Shown here: piece by piece, positions 43,254-55,520 of the stretch
Position numbering within the stretch: position 1 is the first letter of the stretch
Layout: each line of letters begins with the position of its first letter
NCBI GenBank assembly: GCA_023213395.1
Contig: CM041465.1
Location: 199,647,741 to 199,711,740, forward strand
From: Cycas panzhihuaensis
Taxonomy: Eukaryota > Cycadophyta
DNA length: 64,000 nt
Direction of reading: 5' to 3'
The notes under the pieces: model-generated
The model's input: only the letters and a program-made list of their open reading frames with translations
Told to the model about the DNA's origin: nothing
The model's database searches: none
Translations under genes and position numbers: made by a program

Positions 43254-43760
43254 CTACCCAATGTGTGCATCAATCCTTACCAGACTTAGTAGCTCTTCCG
43301 GAAAGTCCTCCTTCCAGACCTTAGTTCTTTTATTTAACATAGCCCAGTTTGCCAACCAATCTGCCACCGCATTCCCTTCCCTGTAGGTATGCTGGATCCG
43401 GACACCCATTTTGGATCTCAGAACATCTTGCGCATCTCTGATGATCTCTATATCGTTCCACCTTGGCTCTCCTTCCCCCTTTAAACATCTTATCACATGC
43501 ATGGAATCACCTTCTACAATCACCTTCTGTGCCTCCTCCTCGTCCACCAGAGCTACCGCCTTTTGCATAGCCCGCACCTCTGCTCTTTGGTTCGATTAGA
43601 TACCTAAATACTCTGCGAAAGCCGATTTCAGAGCCCCCGTATGATCCTTGCAGAGTCTTCCCCCTCTTGCCTCTCCGGGGTTTCCTTTAGCAGCACCATC
43701 AAAGTTAATTTTTTCCTAGGTTGCTTCTGGAGGGTTCCATTTAATTGCTCTCCACTTCTC
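43254..43760 (-). pseudogene. LINE ORF2 RNase H domain
   Basis: NFDGAAKGNPG (about 43680-43717) with the first catalytic Asp, a stop at about 43597, RAEVRAMQKA with the catalytic Glu, VEGDSMHVI with the second Asp, and HTYREGNAVADWLAN with the final acidic position. The C-terminal ORF is 43254-43577. This is the RNase H fold carried by a subset of plant L1 elements; here it closes ORF2. Confidence 0.88.
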
Positions 43761-44105
43761 GCTACCTCCCTTCAGAATGCCTATACCCCAGTCCTCAAGG
43801 ATGCTTTCTTCCCTTTTGGGGATCCTATCCTCCTTTAGGGGGACCATCATTTCTAGAATACTCTTCCTAATCTCAGTGACCAATATAGCATTGTCTGACT
43901 CTTTACCCTAAAAAATTCTCCTCTTGTGTTCCTTCCAAATAATCCAAGTGCCTACCGGAAGGATCATCTTCCAAAATCTACTGAGCGATTTGCTCTTGAA
44001 TGGAGAATCCCATACTAACCACTGATCTTTCAATGAATTAGAAGAGACCCAAACTAAACCTAGCCTGGACCAAATTTCATCCCAGATTCCCCTAGAATAG
44101 GGGCA

Positions 44106-44999
44106 CTAAATACAGAGGTGGTCCAGGGTCTCAGCTTCCACCTTGCATAATACACACCTGTTCACCAAGTGGAAACCCCGCTTCAAGAGGTTATCCATTG
44201 TTAGGATTTTGTTTTGAAGGCATAACCACCAGAAAACATCGATCTTCAGGAGCAGCCCCAACTTCCAAACCCTGGCAAGCAAATCATTCCTGACCCAACC
44301 TTCCCTATTCATTATCAAGTTATATCCATCTTTAACTGTGTATGAGCCCAAAGACGATAGAGGCCATACCAATATATCATGAGAGGTCCGCTTTGGGATG
44401 TATTAGTTTTCTAACACCCCTTTCACTCTCTAAATCTCCTCCTCGAAACCTTGCAGCTCCTCAAACGATCTCCATCACCTATTCTTGCCATGCCCCACCC
44501 AGTAATGCTTAACTAGGAAACCAAAACTGTTCTCACATACCCTCTTTAGGATACCTATATCTGGCATCTCTTCTAACCTAGAGGGCACACTCCATTTGTC
44601 TTCTCGAAACCTTATACTTTCTCTGTCCCCTAGTTTCCATCGCATTCCTTCGCGCAAGATAGAGCGTGAAGACCAGATGGCTTTCCAAATGGGAGATCCC
44701 GCAGAACTACACTCCTCTTCCAAAAGGAAGTGTTTATCCCTTAAGTATTTTCTTGCTAAAATTCCTCCCCAGACCGAGCCTACTTCTTTAGTGATTCTCC
44801 ATCCCACCTTAACTAGAAGGGCTTCATTAAAAAGGCCCAGCCTTCTAACATTAAGTCCTCCCACCCACTTAGGCTTGCAAACCTTCTCCCACGACACTAG
44901 ATGGACTCTGTTTTTATCTTCGGCCCCAGACCAAAGAAATCTCTTCATAATGCCCTTAAGGGTGGAGATAACCTTGCCTAACATCTTAAATACGGTCAT
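44106..44999 (-). pseudogene. LINE ORF2 RT C-terminus and zf-RVT zinc domain
   Basis: ORF 44475-44999 (RFLWSGAEDKNRVHLVSWEK, KPKWVGGLNVRRL) is the usual plant L1 region after the RT. ORF 44106-44372 has the zf-RVT pattern: FWWLCLQNKILTMDNLLKRG, then C..C (CVLC) and E..DHL. Stops lie around 44400-44470 and 43760-44105 is decayed connector. Confidence 0.88.
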
Positions 45000-45017
45000 T
45001 TGGAAAACTGGGATGCT

Positions 45018-46600
45018 CTAAAGAGAGGCCACCACCAGTTGAATCTTCCCAGCCCAGCTTAGAAGTGCCCTTTTCCAGCCCGCCAACTTCCTGTTAAATC
45101 TACTCACAACGGGGTCCCACAGATTCTTCACCATCTTTCCCATAAAGAGTGGCATTCCCAGGTATGAGGCAGGAAGGGGTCTATTAGAGATCTCCAAAAC
45201 CCTACTGATCCTTCTCTGCAGCCTTTCCACTACATTGATAAATAAGACTGAGCTCTTATCTAGGTTAATTCTTTGATTGGTAGCCCTCTCATATGCCTGA
45301 AGTCCTGCTTTCAGGGCCCTGGCCTCCCCCATGGAGGCCCTGCATAGAAAGATATTATCATCAACAAACTGGTGATGGGCAATGTTGTCCAAATTGGAAG
45401 ATGGCTTTAATCCTGATATCCATCCTAACCTCTGAGCCTCCATTGTAGCCCTCCCAAGCAATTCAGCCATAATAATGAAAAGAAATGGTGAGAGGGGGTC
45501 TCCTTGTCTCAAACCCCTAAAGCTGGGAAAGAAAGGTGTCGACCTCCTATTTAAAATCATCGAAAATAAAACCTTGGATATGCAACATCTCATCCAATCC
45601 CTCCAGACCTCCCTAAAACCAAATGCTTCTAAGCAATCCAACAGATAGTCCCAAGCCACCTGGTCATAGGCCTTGGACATATCTATTTTAATTATCATAT
45701 GTGCCTCCTTCCTATGAAACGTTGAGTGCACTATTTCATGGACAGTAATAATACCATCCATGATTTGTATACCCTTAACAAAATTGTCCTAATTTGGAGA
45801 GATGATAGCTGGAAGACACCTCCTGAGGTGATTTGCTAGCACTTTAGCCAGAATTTTCTATTTTACATTACAGAGGTTGATCGGTCTAAAATCTTCCATA
45901 GCTTTTGCTCCCTCCTTCTTCGGGATCAAAACCAAGAAGGTGGCCTACCATTCTTTCAGAATTATCCTCCTGAGAAAGAATTCATTTAATGCCAAAATTA
46001 AATCATCCTTGATAATATCCCAATATTCCTGAAAAAACCTAGGGGGAAAGCCATCCGGCGCCGGGGCCTTATCCCTACCCATTTTGAATAAGGCTTTCTC
46101 AACTTCGTCTTGAGAAAAGGGTTCTATCAGTTTACTATTATGAGCCTCAGAGATAACCTTCAGGATATATTGCATGAGGCATGCCCTTATGTCAGGATCC
46201 TGACATCCAGGTTTTGCATATAACTCCTTAAAGTAGTCCAGTGCTATTCCTCCAAACTGATCCTCTGACTCGAGCAGTTCCCCATCCTTTCTTCAGAGTT
46301 TGCTAATCCTATTATGAGCCCTATGCTTCAAGGTGGACATATAGAAATACTTAGTATTTTTGTCCCCCTCCTTTATCCATTGCTCTCTAGATTTCTGTTT
46401 CCAGAGTATTTCCTCCCTGGTCAGCACCTCTTCTAATTTCCTGGTAGTGAATTGTTCATTTTGGTCAAAGTCCTGGGTCCTTCCCTCTAGTTGGATCCTA
46501 TCCTTGATCTCTTTTAACTCCGTCAGCAGAGCGCCTTTGTCTTCAAAGATATTTCCAAAGACCTCCTTATTCCAAATTTTAATTTATTTTTTGATCCAAC
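45018..46600 (-). pseudogene. LINE ORF2 reverse transcriptase
   Basis: N-terminal RT block in 45945-46175: DKAPAPDGFPPRFFQ..YW. Main palm in 45018-45761: KIDMSKAYDQVAWDYL (first catalytic Asp), GLRQGDPLSPFLF and HQFVDDNIFLC, where FVDD stands for the usual F/YADD. The C-terminal part has PASYLGMPLFMG. A stop and frame break lie around 45780-45940. This is RVT_1, needed for target-primed reverse transcription. Confidence 0.92.
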
Positions 46601-47444
46601 TTAGCTTCTTCGAAAACCTGAACATAGCACATCCATGAACCGGGACTCCCCACTACTCACCAATCCTCCTGCTAAGATTCGGATGCTTTTGCCACATGAG
46701 TTCGAATCGAAAGGGGACCCCTCCAAGAAAACCCAAGACAGGCCCTTCAAGAACAAGGGGGGAGTGGTCCGAACCAGACTTTGGAAGAGCCTCAAGTTTA
46801 GTTCCTTCGAAGTGGCAAGACCATTCATAATTCATAAGCATCATGTCTAATTTGCACTGAATGTGATTATGTCCTAAATGCTTGTTAGACCAGGTATACC
46901 TAACTCTCCTAAGGGGGATGTCCATCAGCCCCCCCAATTATAAGAACTTTCCAAAATCAGACATGCTTCTGGACCAACCTACTTGTCCCTCTTTCTTCTC
47001 CTTCAGATTTAGGGGTGTATTAAAGTCCCCAGCCACCAGCCAAGGACCATCCCAATATTTATGAACCTCCACCAACCTTTCCCATAAGCTCTTCCTACCC
47101 TCCACTGATGTGGGGGCATAGACATTAGTGATCCATCACTTCTTATTAGTCTGCACACATACCAAACATAAGGTTATGAATTATTCACTTATAACCACCT
47201 CATAACCTTTCCACCTATTTAGGTTCCATAGGGAGGCCAACCCCCCAGAGCCTGCTGATCCAGCGACTGACTTCCCTTCTCCCCTTTTCTAGTTCTTGTT
47301 GAACACCTATCTTTCCTTAGACTGTTCTAGTTTTGTCTCCTGCAAAAGCACTAAGTCTACACCTGTTCTTATCCTCAATTCCTTTACCAATCTCTGCTTT
47401 GATGGGGCATTGAGGCCCCTTATGTTCCAGGATAAAACCTTCAT
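46601..47444 (-). pseudogene. LINE ORF2 N-terminal apurinic-type endonuclease
   Basis: ATG at 47442-47444 opens MKVLSWNIRGLNAPSKQ, the standard L1 EN start. Then VLLQETKLE, WITNVYAPTS, GPWLVAGDFNTPLN, GGLMDIPL..YTWSN, LDM and KSGSDHSPLVL (46653-46937) cover the EEP-fold catalytic blocks (N, E, D..N, SDH). Four in-frame stops lie between 46950 and 47320. The enzyme would nick the target DNA. Confidence 0.9.
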
Positions 47445-47731
47445 GGATATCCCAGAACCCCACTCGTCATCCTTTCCTACTTCTGAGGATAGGGCCCTTT
47501 AATGCACCCCCTCCTTTAAAGTACTCTAGTATCCCATGTCAATTTGAGCTAATGTTTCCTTCTCTCAGGTTACCTTTTTAGGTGGCCTTCCTACCTTCTT
47601 TTCTAGCCCATAATCTGGAGCCTTCTTCAGATCTAGCATGTTACCTTTAAAGACCCATTTACGAGTCCCTCCTCCTCCCTTTTCTGAGTCCATTGCTTTA
47701 GCCTTAGGTCCCAGAGCTCCTTGACCGTTAC

Positions 47732-49007
47732 CTACACGCCTCCGCTTGGGGCGGATCCTGATTCTCCCCCTCTTCTGTCTCTGAGAAGTAATCCTCTAAA
47801 TCCCAATTGATGTTCTTCACAAGCTGAGCCAAAGCTGGCTCTACAGTTGTTGGGGATATCCTCCCCAGCACGCGACCAAAGAACCTTTGTCTGATCTTTA
47901 GAACCCCCTACCAACGATCCCCGTTCTAAGCACGGAACTTGACCTGCATTTCTGTCAACATCTACACCTTTGGTCTCCCCCCTTCCTACCTCTGTTTCCA
48001 CTGGTTCTTTGCTACCGTCTTCCAGAGCTTCCTTGTCATAGCCTGGTTCCAAGACCGTTGTCTGGCCCAACGCACTACGGGACTTTCCAATAGCATCATC
48101 CAGCACTGGCCCTCTAGATGCCTCCATTCCTTCACCTTCTATCTCATTTTTGTCCTCTTCCTTACCTACCCTTTCGGTGCCTGCAGCCGAGGCCTCCCCT
48201 CTGATTACTTCCGTTTCTCCGTCTTCTTTCTCTTTGCTTTCTTCCTACTTGTCCATCCTTGTTGGAGCCCCTAGGCATTGAAAAGGGAGGTGCCCCCTGC
48301 ACTTACACTTTGCACATCTAAAACCCTCCACTTCAAAAAATAAACTTTGAATGATGGATCTTCCATTTGACTCGATCTCAACATCATATGGGAGATCACT
48401 GTCGAGCTTGGCAAGGACACAAAAATCTTGCGTTCATCAATCGGGATCTATGTTTTGTTGCAGAGTCCATTGCTAATAAATGCCTGATCGTCTTGGTCGC
48501 CCCTTTGACCACCTCCAGATTCCAGAAATGCAGGGGGAGCCCTGGCATCTGCACCCAAACTGGGGCTTGTTTTACCACTGGGATTCTAGGGTCGAAATTT
48601 GGATGCCACTTCTCTAAAGTCATGGATTTTCTCCCAAACATCCATGGGGATTTGAGAAGGATAGGAATCATATCCTCATGATTAGAAAACCTAAAGAGAA
48701 TGCATCCCTTCGGCATTGCCATAACCTGAACCGGGTTTCTAGTTTTCCACTTATTTCTGATCCATTCTCTTATGATGTCCAACCCCGGTCTGGGTCTAGA
48801 AAACCTACCCACTAGGTTGTTTTCTCAATATTGAATAGTCTTATCAGTTACCTCTTTCAGGATTGAAATTTTGAACCTGTTTCCTATCTTGATAGGGTGA
48901 ATCACATGTTCTTCAAGGTTACCATTCCTCAGAACGTCAAGGTAAGTCCTCCCCGAGGGCGAGGACTGAGTCTGGTTTGGTTCTTGCATCATATAGGTTA
49001 CAAACAC
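47732..49007 (-). pseudogene. LINE ORF1 (DUF4283-like, CCHC)
   Basis: Starts near 48992-49007 (in MMQEPNQTQ). IGNRFKISILKEVTDKTIQY is followed by a stop, then ORF 48396-48812 with VGRFSRPRPGLDIIREWIRN, AMPKGCILFRFSNHEDM and EKWHPNFDPR, the DUF4283 pattern. The zinc knuckle CAKCKCRGHLPFQC is at about 48300-48345. An acidic, low-complexity C-terminus (47732-48127) follows. Such ORF1 proteins bind the LINE RNA. Confidence 0.88.
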
Positions 49008-49597
49008 AATAACAACTGTATGGATTCACCACAAAATTAAAACTACAGATTCAGAGCTTACCCCCTTCTTGCTTTGGATCTCTGGCTCCTTGAATCTTCT
49101 GGTATACCGCTCAACTCAAGGGCCAATTAGACTCTGTCTTTGTCTAAATCTCTTGAGGCTACGTGGTGCAAACTCCTCTGAAATTAGACCTGTGTTCTGT
49201 CTGGCTCCATTCAGACTTAACCGCTTGTAAATATGATCCTCGTCCCTTCCCTTCTTCTCTGTAAGCACGTCTTCTATCTGGCAGATAGCCAAACTGCCTC
49301 TAGCTAATCTCTTGGTTCCATAGCCTTCTTTAGCCAGGGCTAACCACCCTTCATTCATGTCGTTATTCCCATCGATGCGTCCTCCGTTTGACCCAGATGT
49401 CTGGCTCCTCTAGCTTCCTTCACCGCCTAAAAGAGGACCTGGTCCAGCCGGAGCCTTACGCCATAGTGCAATCCATCTGCCCCCCCCCCCCCGCCACCAC
49501 CCCTGCTCCTTCACCTCCGTCTCCTGCTAACCCTAGCCACCACCATTCACAGTTACAGAACGTCGTTCGTCGCTTCTCCTTCATCGCCAAACCTCTC
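49008..49597 (-). other. LINE 5' UTR
   Basis: 590 bp, GC-rich towards its 5' end, with a 14-base C run on the plus strand (about 49481-49494). A minus-strand ORF at 49116-49358 has no recognised match. Confidence 0.7.
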
Positions 49598-49613
49598 AGA
49601 ATAATATAATGTT

Positions 49614-49861
49614 ATCTTTTATTAAGTTACTTTATTATTATATCATATGGTTCGTTGAAATGATAATTGCTCATTTCAACTAAACCTCTACTTATTTATC
49701 TCTTCTTAGATTCTAGGAAGATGGTTTGAAAAAGGTTTTGAAAGGTTAAAAGGTTAGTCTGTCTAAAGGTTCCTGCATGGAGGTGTATGCTAAAACATGG
49801 ATTGAAACATGGAGAGAGGATAAGATCCTCATCACTAGTATCACTATAAAGTATATCTGTT

Positions 49862-49947
<86 letters not shown>

Positions 49948-50071
49948 GAGGTGGTTTTTTATCTCCTAAAGGGGTTTTCCACCTACCACATCTTTGTGTA
50001 CCTATGTATTGAATTTTTTTACATTTATGTATCTAATTTCTTTATTTTGTAATTATTCCCTCTCTCAAACA
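49614..50071 (+). repeat. G 5' LTR, main part
   Basis: Continues the LTR after the LINE; aligned with 56395-56785. Ends CTCAAACA before the PBS. Confidence 0.92.
49866..49944. repeat. (TA)n microsatellite in G 5' LTR
   Basis: About 39 TA units, against about 10 at the same place in the 3' LTR (56640-56659). Confidence 0.97.
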
Positions 50072-50083
50072 TGGTATCAGAGC
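50072..50083 (+). other. G primer-binding site
   Basis: TGGTATCAGAGC, perfect, directly after the LTR. Confidence 0.93.
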
Positions 50084-52062
50084 AGGGATAATCATTTAGT
50101 AATAAAATCAGGGATAACAATTTAGTAACAAAATTAGAGATAATTTCTAAATAAACATTTAAATTACAAAATATAAATCCAGGGACAAATATTTTTTTTT
50201 AATCAAAACTGTTGTTAAAAAAAAAAACACAAGGTTCTTCTAATCTTTCTTAATCAATGTTTTATAGAATAATCTTCAAACTACATACAATTGTATATAA
50301 AATTTTTCTACTGAGATTACATAACCTTATACAAAACTTGAAAAGATGCGAAGAATCATAACTAAATGAAGTGGAAAAACACCTAAGAGGTGCTCCATAA
50401 CAACAACTTCAAATAGAAACCCTCGAAGTCCATGTAGAGCTTGATGAGAAGATTACAAGATAACACTAAAGCAAGGAAACCCCTGCATCATCATACAAGA
50501 ATAGCAGCATAAATAAGCATACCAACTATTGTGTGAGCGACCCTAATGAACACACTCATAAGGGTTAATACCCTTCTCTTTAACCTTGCCCAAGTAAATT
50601 AATTGTGGCTATCTGTATCTCCTACTACCATCATTGTTTAAGGAGCCACAAAGAAGAAAAACTCGTTCATACTAGTATACAATCACCAGAAACAGAATGA
50701 AGTTAGTTAAAGCCTCCATACAAATTTGAATATTGAATGCCAAAAAAATAAAAATGACATAGGCAAACATAATCTATCAAAACAACCATGTAATTTGGGT
50801 GAAATCTTTCGAAGCATTGCCAAGGACACTTAGAAAAGAATTACAAAGGAGAACGTTTGTTGAAGCGTTGCCAAGAAGAACATCTAGAGTAGCACCATGA
50901 GCAAAGGACCAACCAAACATTGGATCAAGAATCCGCATTTTGAGAATGCATGTCATTAGTGAGCTTTTTGCCTGCAACCAATTTGAATACTAATCGAAGA
51001 TGAAGGTTGACCCTGCAAGAAGTCCAATCTAGATATTTAGTTATGGATTTTAAATCCTAATCAATTTGCGAGAAATCTTTTTGCAAATGCAAAAACCCTT
51101 AAATCTACCCTAATCTCCATTTGGGTCCTTGGCAATACAACTCGATTTGATTTTAATTTTAATTTTTTCTAATGTTGTTTCTAAATTAAACTCGTTTGTA
51201 TAATCATTTCAGGCTCGGAAGGCATTAGCCCCCTACCTTCGAACCCCACGGTCACCTTTGTATTCCATGTGACCTATCTTTAAAGTTAAAAAGGGGCTTA
51301 TCACCTATTATCTCTTTTTTATTTTTATTAATTATTTAAAAATAGAGGTAGTTGTGTTTTTTTTACCATAACTTTGTCATATGGAGTTGAAATTTCATTA
51401 TGGAAGATATGTTAGACTTGTATTTTAGATACAGATGTATTGACTGGCTACTTAAGTCATTTGGATGCCAACTTAACCTATAGAATCTTGCTTGAAGTTA
51501 TGCTTCTTTTCACACCCAGGTAAGCCATGGTATGTAATAATTTTTAAAAATTTTCTTTATGATACTTTAATTTCATTATTCTAATTTAATAAGCATTAAT
51601 CACTTATCTATAGTTTAACAAAATTTCATCATTTTTATATAAAATTTCTAATTATTATATACAATCTGTTATTATTCATATTTTAATTATACATATTTAC
51701 TTAAAATTTAATGTCTCTTGATTTTATATTTTAATCAACGACAAACCAAAGTGTTAAATGAAATTAATTAACATTTTTTTGTAGCAAATAAATATCATTA
51801 TCATTTAAGTTGAATTTCTTAGGCTCAAGTGGCAAATCAAACTAATCCATGCCTAGTGTCAAAATAATTTATATGGCAAATTAATGATCTAAGTTAATTC
51901 ATGTTTAGTAGCAATGTTAATGAACTAATTTCTAAAACACATCTATCTAAATGATTTTTTCACTTGTAAAAAGTAAATGATCAATTTCATTTTAAGGTTG
52001 TGATCACTATACTTCACACCTCAATTGTTTTTATCATTTCCTTATTATTTTCTTTTTATAGA
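50084..52062 (+). other. G leader
   Basis: 2 kb AT-rich non-coding sequence between PBS and gag. It begins with a short repeated GGGATAA.CA(A)TTTAGTAA motif (50085-50130). No supported ORF; no similarity to the A/B/D leader noticed. Confidence 0.6.
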
Positions 52063-53060
52063 ATGAATTTCTAGTCACAAGGTTCAGTCCATAATGCATT
52101 TATACCAGGGACAACCTCTTATCCCTCAATTCCAATATTAACATGCTCAAATTATGCCGACTGAAAGTTGAAAATATCCCAAATTCTTAAACAACAAAAG
52201 ATCTAGAAATATGTCACGGGAGAATTTGTAAAAGTTGATGACACAGTTAGAAGCCTACATGGTTTATCTGATGAATTGTGATGGAGCTTTAGAAACCATC
52301 CTAAACTCATTTTCACTAGACATTAGTAGGCAGTTCTTTGAAATATACAAACTAACCTATGTCTTGCAAATGCTTAAAGAAAAATATGATAAGGTTAATA
52401 AATGATAACTAGCATTTTTAGAACAATAGTTATATGATCTCAACTATGATGATTTTTCTAAAGTTGAGGATTTTCTAGCTAAATTTTAACATATTAATAA
52501 AAACTTAGGTAATTGTGTAAACTCTTCGACTAAAGATGGTGAAAAAACCATAATTACTACATATGCCAAAGACAACGAAACTCTCGTTCATCTTGCTCTT
52601 AACAAACTACCTAAACATTTCAATCTTTTTAAAGCTGCTACACAATAGACTAACTTCCCTGAGATCACTTTCAATCAGTTAACAAATCATTTGATTGATT
52701 TCCAAACCATGCTAGTTTAGACAATAAAACTACAAGACCCTTCACAGGGTTTCCAAATCTAAACCTATCAACACATTCAAATAAAACCACTTTCATAATA
52801 ATCATAACAAAAATTCCAAATATCAAAAGCCATAAAAAAGTTCTACCTCCTCAACAAATAATCATAATAATAAATATTCTAGACCACCTAAAAACTAGAA
52901 TAATTCTAAACAGTCGTCCCAAAAATAGAATACTGTTTATTCTAACTCTAATCAGATTGTCAGTTGTACATATTGCTACAAAAAAATGGGCACATTATCG
53001 ACATTTGCAAGAGTAGAATTACTTCTAAAGCTTGGAAAGCTTCAAAGTAAATTAATCCTC
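52063..53060 (+). pseudogene. G gag
   Basis: The first codons are uncertain. Readable Gag body from about 52245: NCDGALETILNSFS, YVLQMLKEKYDKV, FSKVEDFLAKF, NKLPKHFNLF and FNQLTNHLIDFQTML, in copia order. A knuckle begins CTYCYKK (about 52965) and resumes GHIIDICK in another frame, so a small indel splits the CCHC. Confidence 0.78.
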
Positions 53061-54483
53061 AAACTTATAATTGCTCTTTAACTGCTATAATTTTAGTTTT
53101 TTCTACTCCTACCACTCAACTACCATTATGGATCTTGATTTGAGTGCATCATACCACATGACAAGACATCATGAATACTTAACCTCTTATCAGTCTAATC
53201 TTAACTTTGAAGAGGAAATTTCTTTTGGGAGTGGATCTCAACTGAAAGTTAAGGGAACGTGTGATGTTTCCTTAAAAGATAATTCGATTAAAGATATATT
53301 TTACATTCTTGGTTTATTACCAAATCTTCTTTTAGTTTACCAAATCTTCCAGAAAGACCATGTTGTCAAATTTTAAAAAGATAAGTTTATCATTAAACAA
53401 CCTTTGAATAGATTTAAACCAATTGTTTCAGGACCTACCAATCACAAAATAGGTCTCTATAACTTAACAAACCTTTAACATACTAAAAATAAAACTTTTA
53501 GTACCTTTATAGCAAAATCTGATCTTATTAGTAAGCTATGACATGCCAAGTTTGGCCATACAAGTTATGACAAACTTTAGTATCTAAGTAAACATGATAT
53601 GGTTCATGGCTTATACCCCCTCACTACTATCTATGAAGTCTATGAAGCTTATGTAATAGGTAAAAATCACATGGATCATTTTCCACATAAAACTTCTTTC
53701 TGAGTAAAAGTTCAACTAGAACTTATTCACTCTGACATTTATGGTCCATTCTAAGTACCATCATACTCTGAAAGCAGATATTTTGTTACCTTCATAGATA
53801 ATTTTTTTAAAAAATGTTGGGTCTATATGTTTAAAACAAGAAGTCAAGTTTTTGACATCTTTGTCGAGTTTAAAACATTAGTTGAAAATCAAAGTAATTC
53901 TAAAATAAAAATCTTTAGATCTAATAACGCTAAAGAATATTTAAGTAGTAAGTTTAATTCATACTACAAAAAACATGGAATTCGATTCTAGCATTCTAGT
54001 GCTTATACCTCTCAACAAAATGGTGTTGCTAAATGTAAAAACTACACACTTGTTAAAATGACTAGATGCATGTTACATGTAAAAGGTCTTGACCTAAAGT
54101 TATGGGCAAAAGTTATTGCTTTTTCAAACTATCTCTTAAATTGCCTGCCATGTAAATCTCTTCAGAATTTTATGCCAGAATAGAAATTGTCTGGTCGTAA
54201 ACCCTCTATTAAACATCCTAAAATTTTTGGAAGTATTGCTTAGAAACATGTTCCAATAGAGAAAATGAAGAAATTCAACTCCAAAAGTTCTAAATACATC
54301 TTCGTTGGTTACAATGAAGAAAGTAAAGCATATAGACTTCTAAACCCAACCACATATAAGATCTCAATCTTGCATGATGTTATATTTAATAAAGAGTGTT
54401 CTTCATCAAAAACTTCCTATGTTAAATTAACTATTGAAAACCTATTAATTAACCCATACTTAGTTGACCCCTCAAACAAATAA
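53061..54483 (+). pseudogene. G protease and integrase
   Basis: ORF 53071-53376: protease site decayed to DLSASYHMT, then FGSGSQLKVKGTCDVSL, typical of copia protease. Integrase core at 53700-54060: LIHSDIYGPF, VTFIDNF, RSNNAKEY (second Asp changed to Asn) and QQNGVAKCK (Glu changed to Lys). C-terminal integrase ORF 54265-54483 has YIFVGYNEESKAYRLLNP. The altered DDE residues would abolish catalysis even without the stops. Confidence 0.85.
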
Positions 54484-55520
54484 ACTGATCTTAAAGTTAT
54501 TAAGTCTTTGTCCACTCAAGTACAAAATTGGACATTTAATTGAACCTTCTATATCAGATCTAGCTAATCAATCAAATTCGTCTGATCAACCCTCCACTTC
54601 TATTTCTACAAAGAACAAACAACCTGTTTGAGTTCAGAAGACTCCTTTTGACATTGGTTCTGATGTTAGTAATCCATTGGATACTAAAAAGACTTGTTCT
54701 TAAAAGCTTCAAGATAAGTTTGCCTTTAATGGCCAAAGTCATGGGCACAGATGATCCAAAAACTTTTAAAGATGCAAGTAATAATCATATATAGCAGCAA
54801 GTCATGCAAGTAGAATTCAATATCTTAAAAAAGAATTTAACTTGGGATTTAGTCCTTTTACCTCATAGTAAAAACTTGGTTGATTGTAAATGGGTCTATT
54901 AAACCAAGTTCATTCCGAAGGAGTAGTGGAAAAACACAAGGATCGTTTAGTAGTCAAAGGTTTTTTACAAATTGATGTTATTGACTATACCAAAACTTTT
55001 GCCCTTGTTGCTAAAATAAACACCATCAAAACCATTTAAGCTTTAGCAGCCAGATTTGGTTAGCAAATCCATCAAATGGATGTCAAAAGCGCCTCCTTAA
55101 ATGACGATATTAAAAAAGAAATTTATATGAAACAACCGCCTGATTTCATTAATAATCATAATCCCGTATGTAAGTTTAAAAAATCTTTATATGGCCTAAA
55201 ACAAGCTCCTCGAGTCTAATATATAAAAATATATGATTATCTTATACAAAATAGATACACTAAGTGCATTAGTGTCTCTAATCTCTACTTCAAACGAGGA
55301 TAATAATATTACCAGCTTAATTCTTTATGTAGATGATATAATAATAATTGGATCTTTAATTTCGGATATTCATTAATTAAAATCTATCTTAATGAACAAA
55401 TTCGAAATGATTGATTTAGAACTTTTATATTACTTTCTAGGTTTACAAATTTGTCAAACTGATTCTAAAATAACTATCTCTTAATCTAAGTATATTTTAG
55501 ACTTAATCAAAAGGTTTAAC
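54484..55520 (+). pseudogene. G reverse transcriptase
   Basis: Fragments in several frames: LKKNLTWDLVLLPHSKNLVD (about 54820), [20 protein letters not shown] (about 55070), [11 protein letters not shown] (about 55185), LYVDDIIIIG (about 55328; catalytic YVDD kept) and YYFLGLQICQ. Stops and frameshifts throughout. Confidence 0.85.

Larger units (their letters stand above)
43104..49597 (-). mobile_element. L1-type LINE, full length, inserted in G 5' LTR
   Basis: 6.5-kb minus-strand non-LTR element bounded by perfect 16-bp target duplications (43088-43103 and 49598-49613). A short A-tail shows as a T run at 43104-43108. From 5' to 3': 5' UTR with a G-run, ORF1 (DUF4283-like plus CCHC), ORF2 (endonuclease, RT, zf-RVT, RNase H), 3' UTR 43109-43253. 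GC content is visibly higher than in the host LTR elements. Stops and frameshifts make it inactive, but both ends are present. Confidence 0.95.

Noticed and set aside
44596-45021. Plus-strand ORFs over the LINE (also 43411-43838, 46360-47064, 47939-48681)
   Set aside because: They lie opposite the recognised LINE ORF1/ORF2 domains and have no family features of their own.
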